This document shows positions 5,215 to 5,427 of a stretch of 5,427 nucleotides of DNA, in pieces; within the stretch, counting starts at the first letter, position 1, and every line of letters begins with the position of its first letter. Origin of the DNA: Polaromonas sp. YR568 (GTDB taxonomy: Bacteria > Pseudomonadota > Gammaproteobacteria > Burkholderiales > Burkholderiaceae); the NCBI GenBank assembly GCA_945871335.1, contig CAMBWM010000169.1:1-5427 (forward strand), read 5' to 3'. The position numbers and the translations under genes were made by a program. Under the pieces are notes generated by a model, which searched no databases, had not been told where the DNA came from, and saw only the letters and a program-made list of their open reading frames with translations.

Positions 5215-5427
5215 ATGCAAACCACTTTTTTGGCGCAACAGTTTGTGCCGCTCATGTTCATGGGGCTCTTTGCCGTTTTGCTGACCGGCTTTCCGGTGGC
5301 CTTCGGCCTGGCTGCCGTCGGCCTGGCCTTTGGTTTTGTCGGTATTGAGGCGGGCATTTTCCCCGCCGCCATGTTCCAGGCACTGCCCTTGCGCATCTTC
5401 GGCATCATGCAAAACGACACCTTGCTG
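5215..5427 (+). CDS. TRAP transporter large permease subunit (DctM family), N-terminal part (runs off the window edge)
   Basis: Large membrane subunit that forms the transport path of the TRAP system. The 71 residues present start at an ATG directly after the small-subunit TAA, with GGAG (5203-5206) 8 nt upstream, inside the end of the preceding gene. The first helix region FVPLMFMGLFAVLLTGFPVAF and the GFPVAFGLAAVGLAFGFVG stretch (24-42) are typical of DctM. The stretch RIFGIMQNDTLL (60-71) at the window end precedes the family's second conserved hydrophobic segment. No break is seen in the visible part. Full-length members are usually around 430 residues, so most of the gene lies to the right. 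Confidence 0.92.
   Translation, partial: MQTTFLAQQFVPLMFMGLFAVLLTGFPVAFGLAAVGLAFGFVGIEAGIFPAAMFQALPLRIFGIMQNDTLL

Noticed and set aside
4750..5412. 220-codon open frame on the minus strand, antisense to the TRAP genes
   Set aside because: It is opposite two genes with strong family motifs; its Gln/His/Gly/Asp-rich composition is the expected reverse reading of membrane-protein codons.

Overview
The window looks like a piece of a betaproteobacterial chromosome, most likely Burkholderiales (Comamonadaceae such as Rhodoferax, Polaromonas or Variovorax relatives). This rests on the GC-rich coding style, the EgtB/SenA-type enzyme and TRAP transporter sequence character, and the tungstate transporter paired with a ModE-type regulator carrying a binding-protein domain. 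The genus is an inference from recall, not from a search.

Left part (1-1803, minus strand): a compact operon for a tungstate-type oxyanion ABC importer, read right to left as permease (tupB), ATPase (tupC), and periplasmic binding protein (tupA, cut by the window edge). Both junctions are 4-bp ATGA stop/start overlaps. Middle (1979-3133, plus strand): a divergently transcribed one-component regulator with a ModE-like winged HTH and a C-terminal periplasmic-binding-protein-like domain, probably the oxyanion sensor for the operon. The 175-bp divergent region carries a CTATG-N10-CATAG inverted repeat exactly midway between the two start codons, which is the best operator candidate. A second small palindrome lies just ahead of the regulator start.

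Next (3079-4359, minus strand): an EgtB/SenA-family non-heme iron enzyme (DinB-like domain plus FGE/sulfatase-modifying domain), of the ergothioneine/selenoneine type. It converges on the regulator and overlaps its 3' end by 55 bp. No egtD, senB or senC partner is visible in the window. Right part (4612-5427, plus strand): the small (DctQ-type) and large (DctM-type, truncated) membrane subunits of a TRAP transporter, abutting as TAA-ATG. The solute-binding protein is not seen in the window.

All five complete or near-complete genes belong to known families. The least ordinary elements are the regulator architecture with its candidate operator, the antisense 3' overlap with the sulfoxide-synthase gene, and the solitary EgtB/SenA homologue. 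I see no mobile element, CRISPR array, tRNA or rRNA, and no convincing new system.
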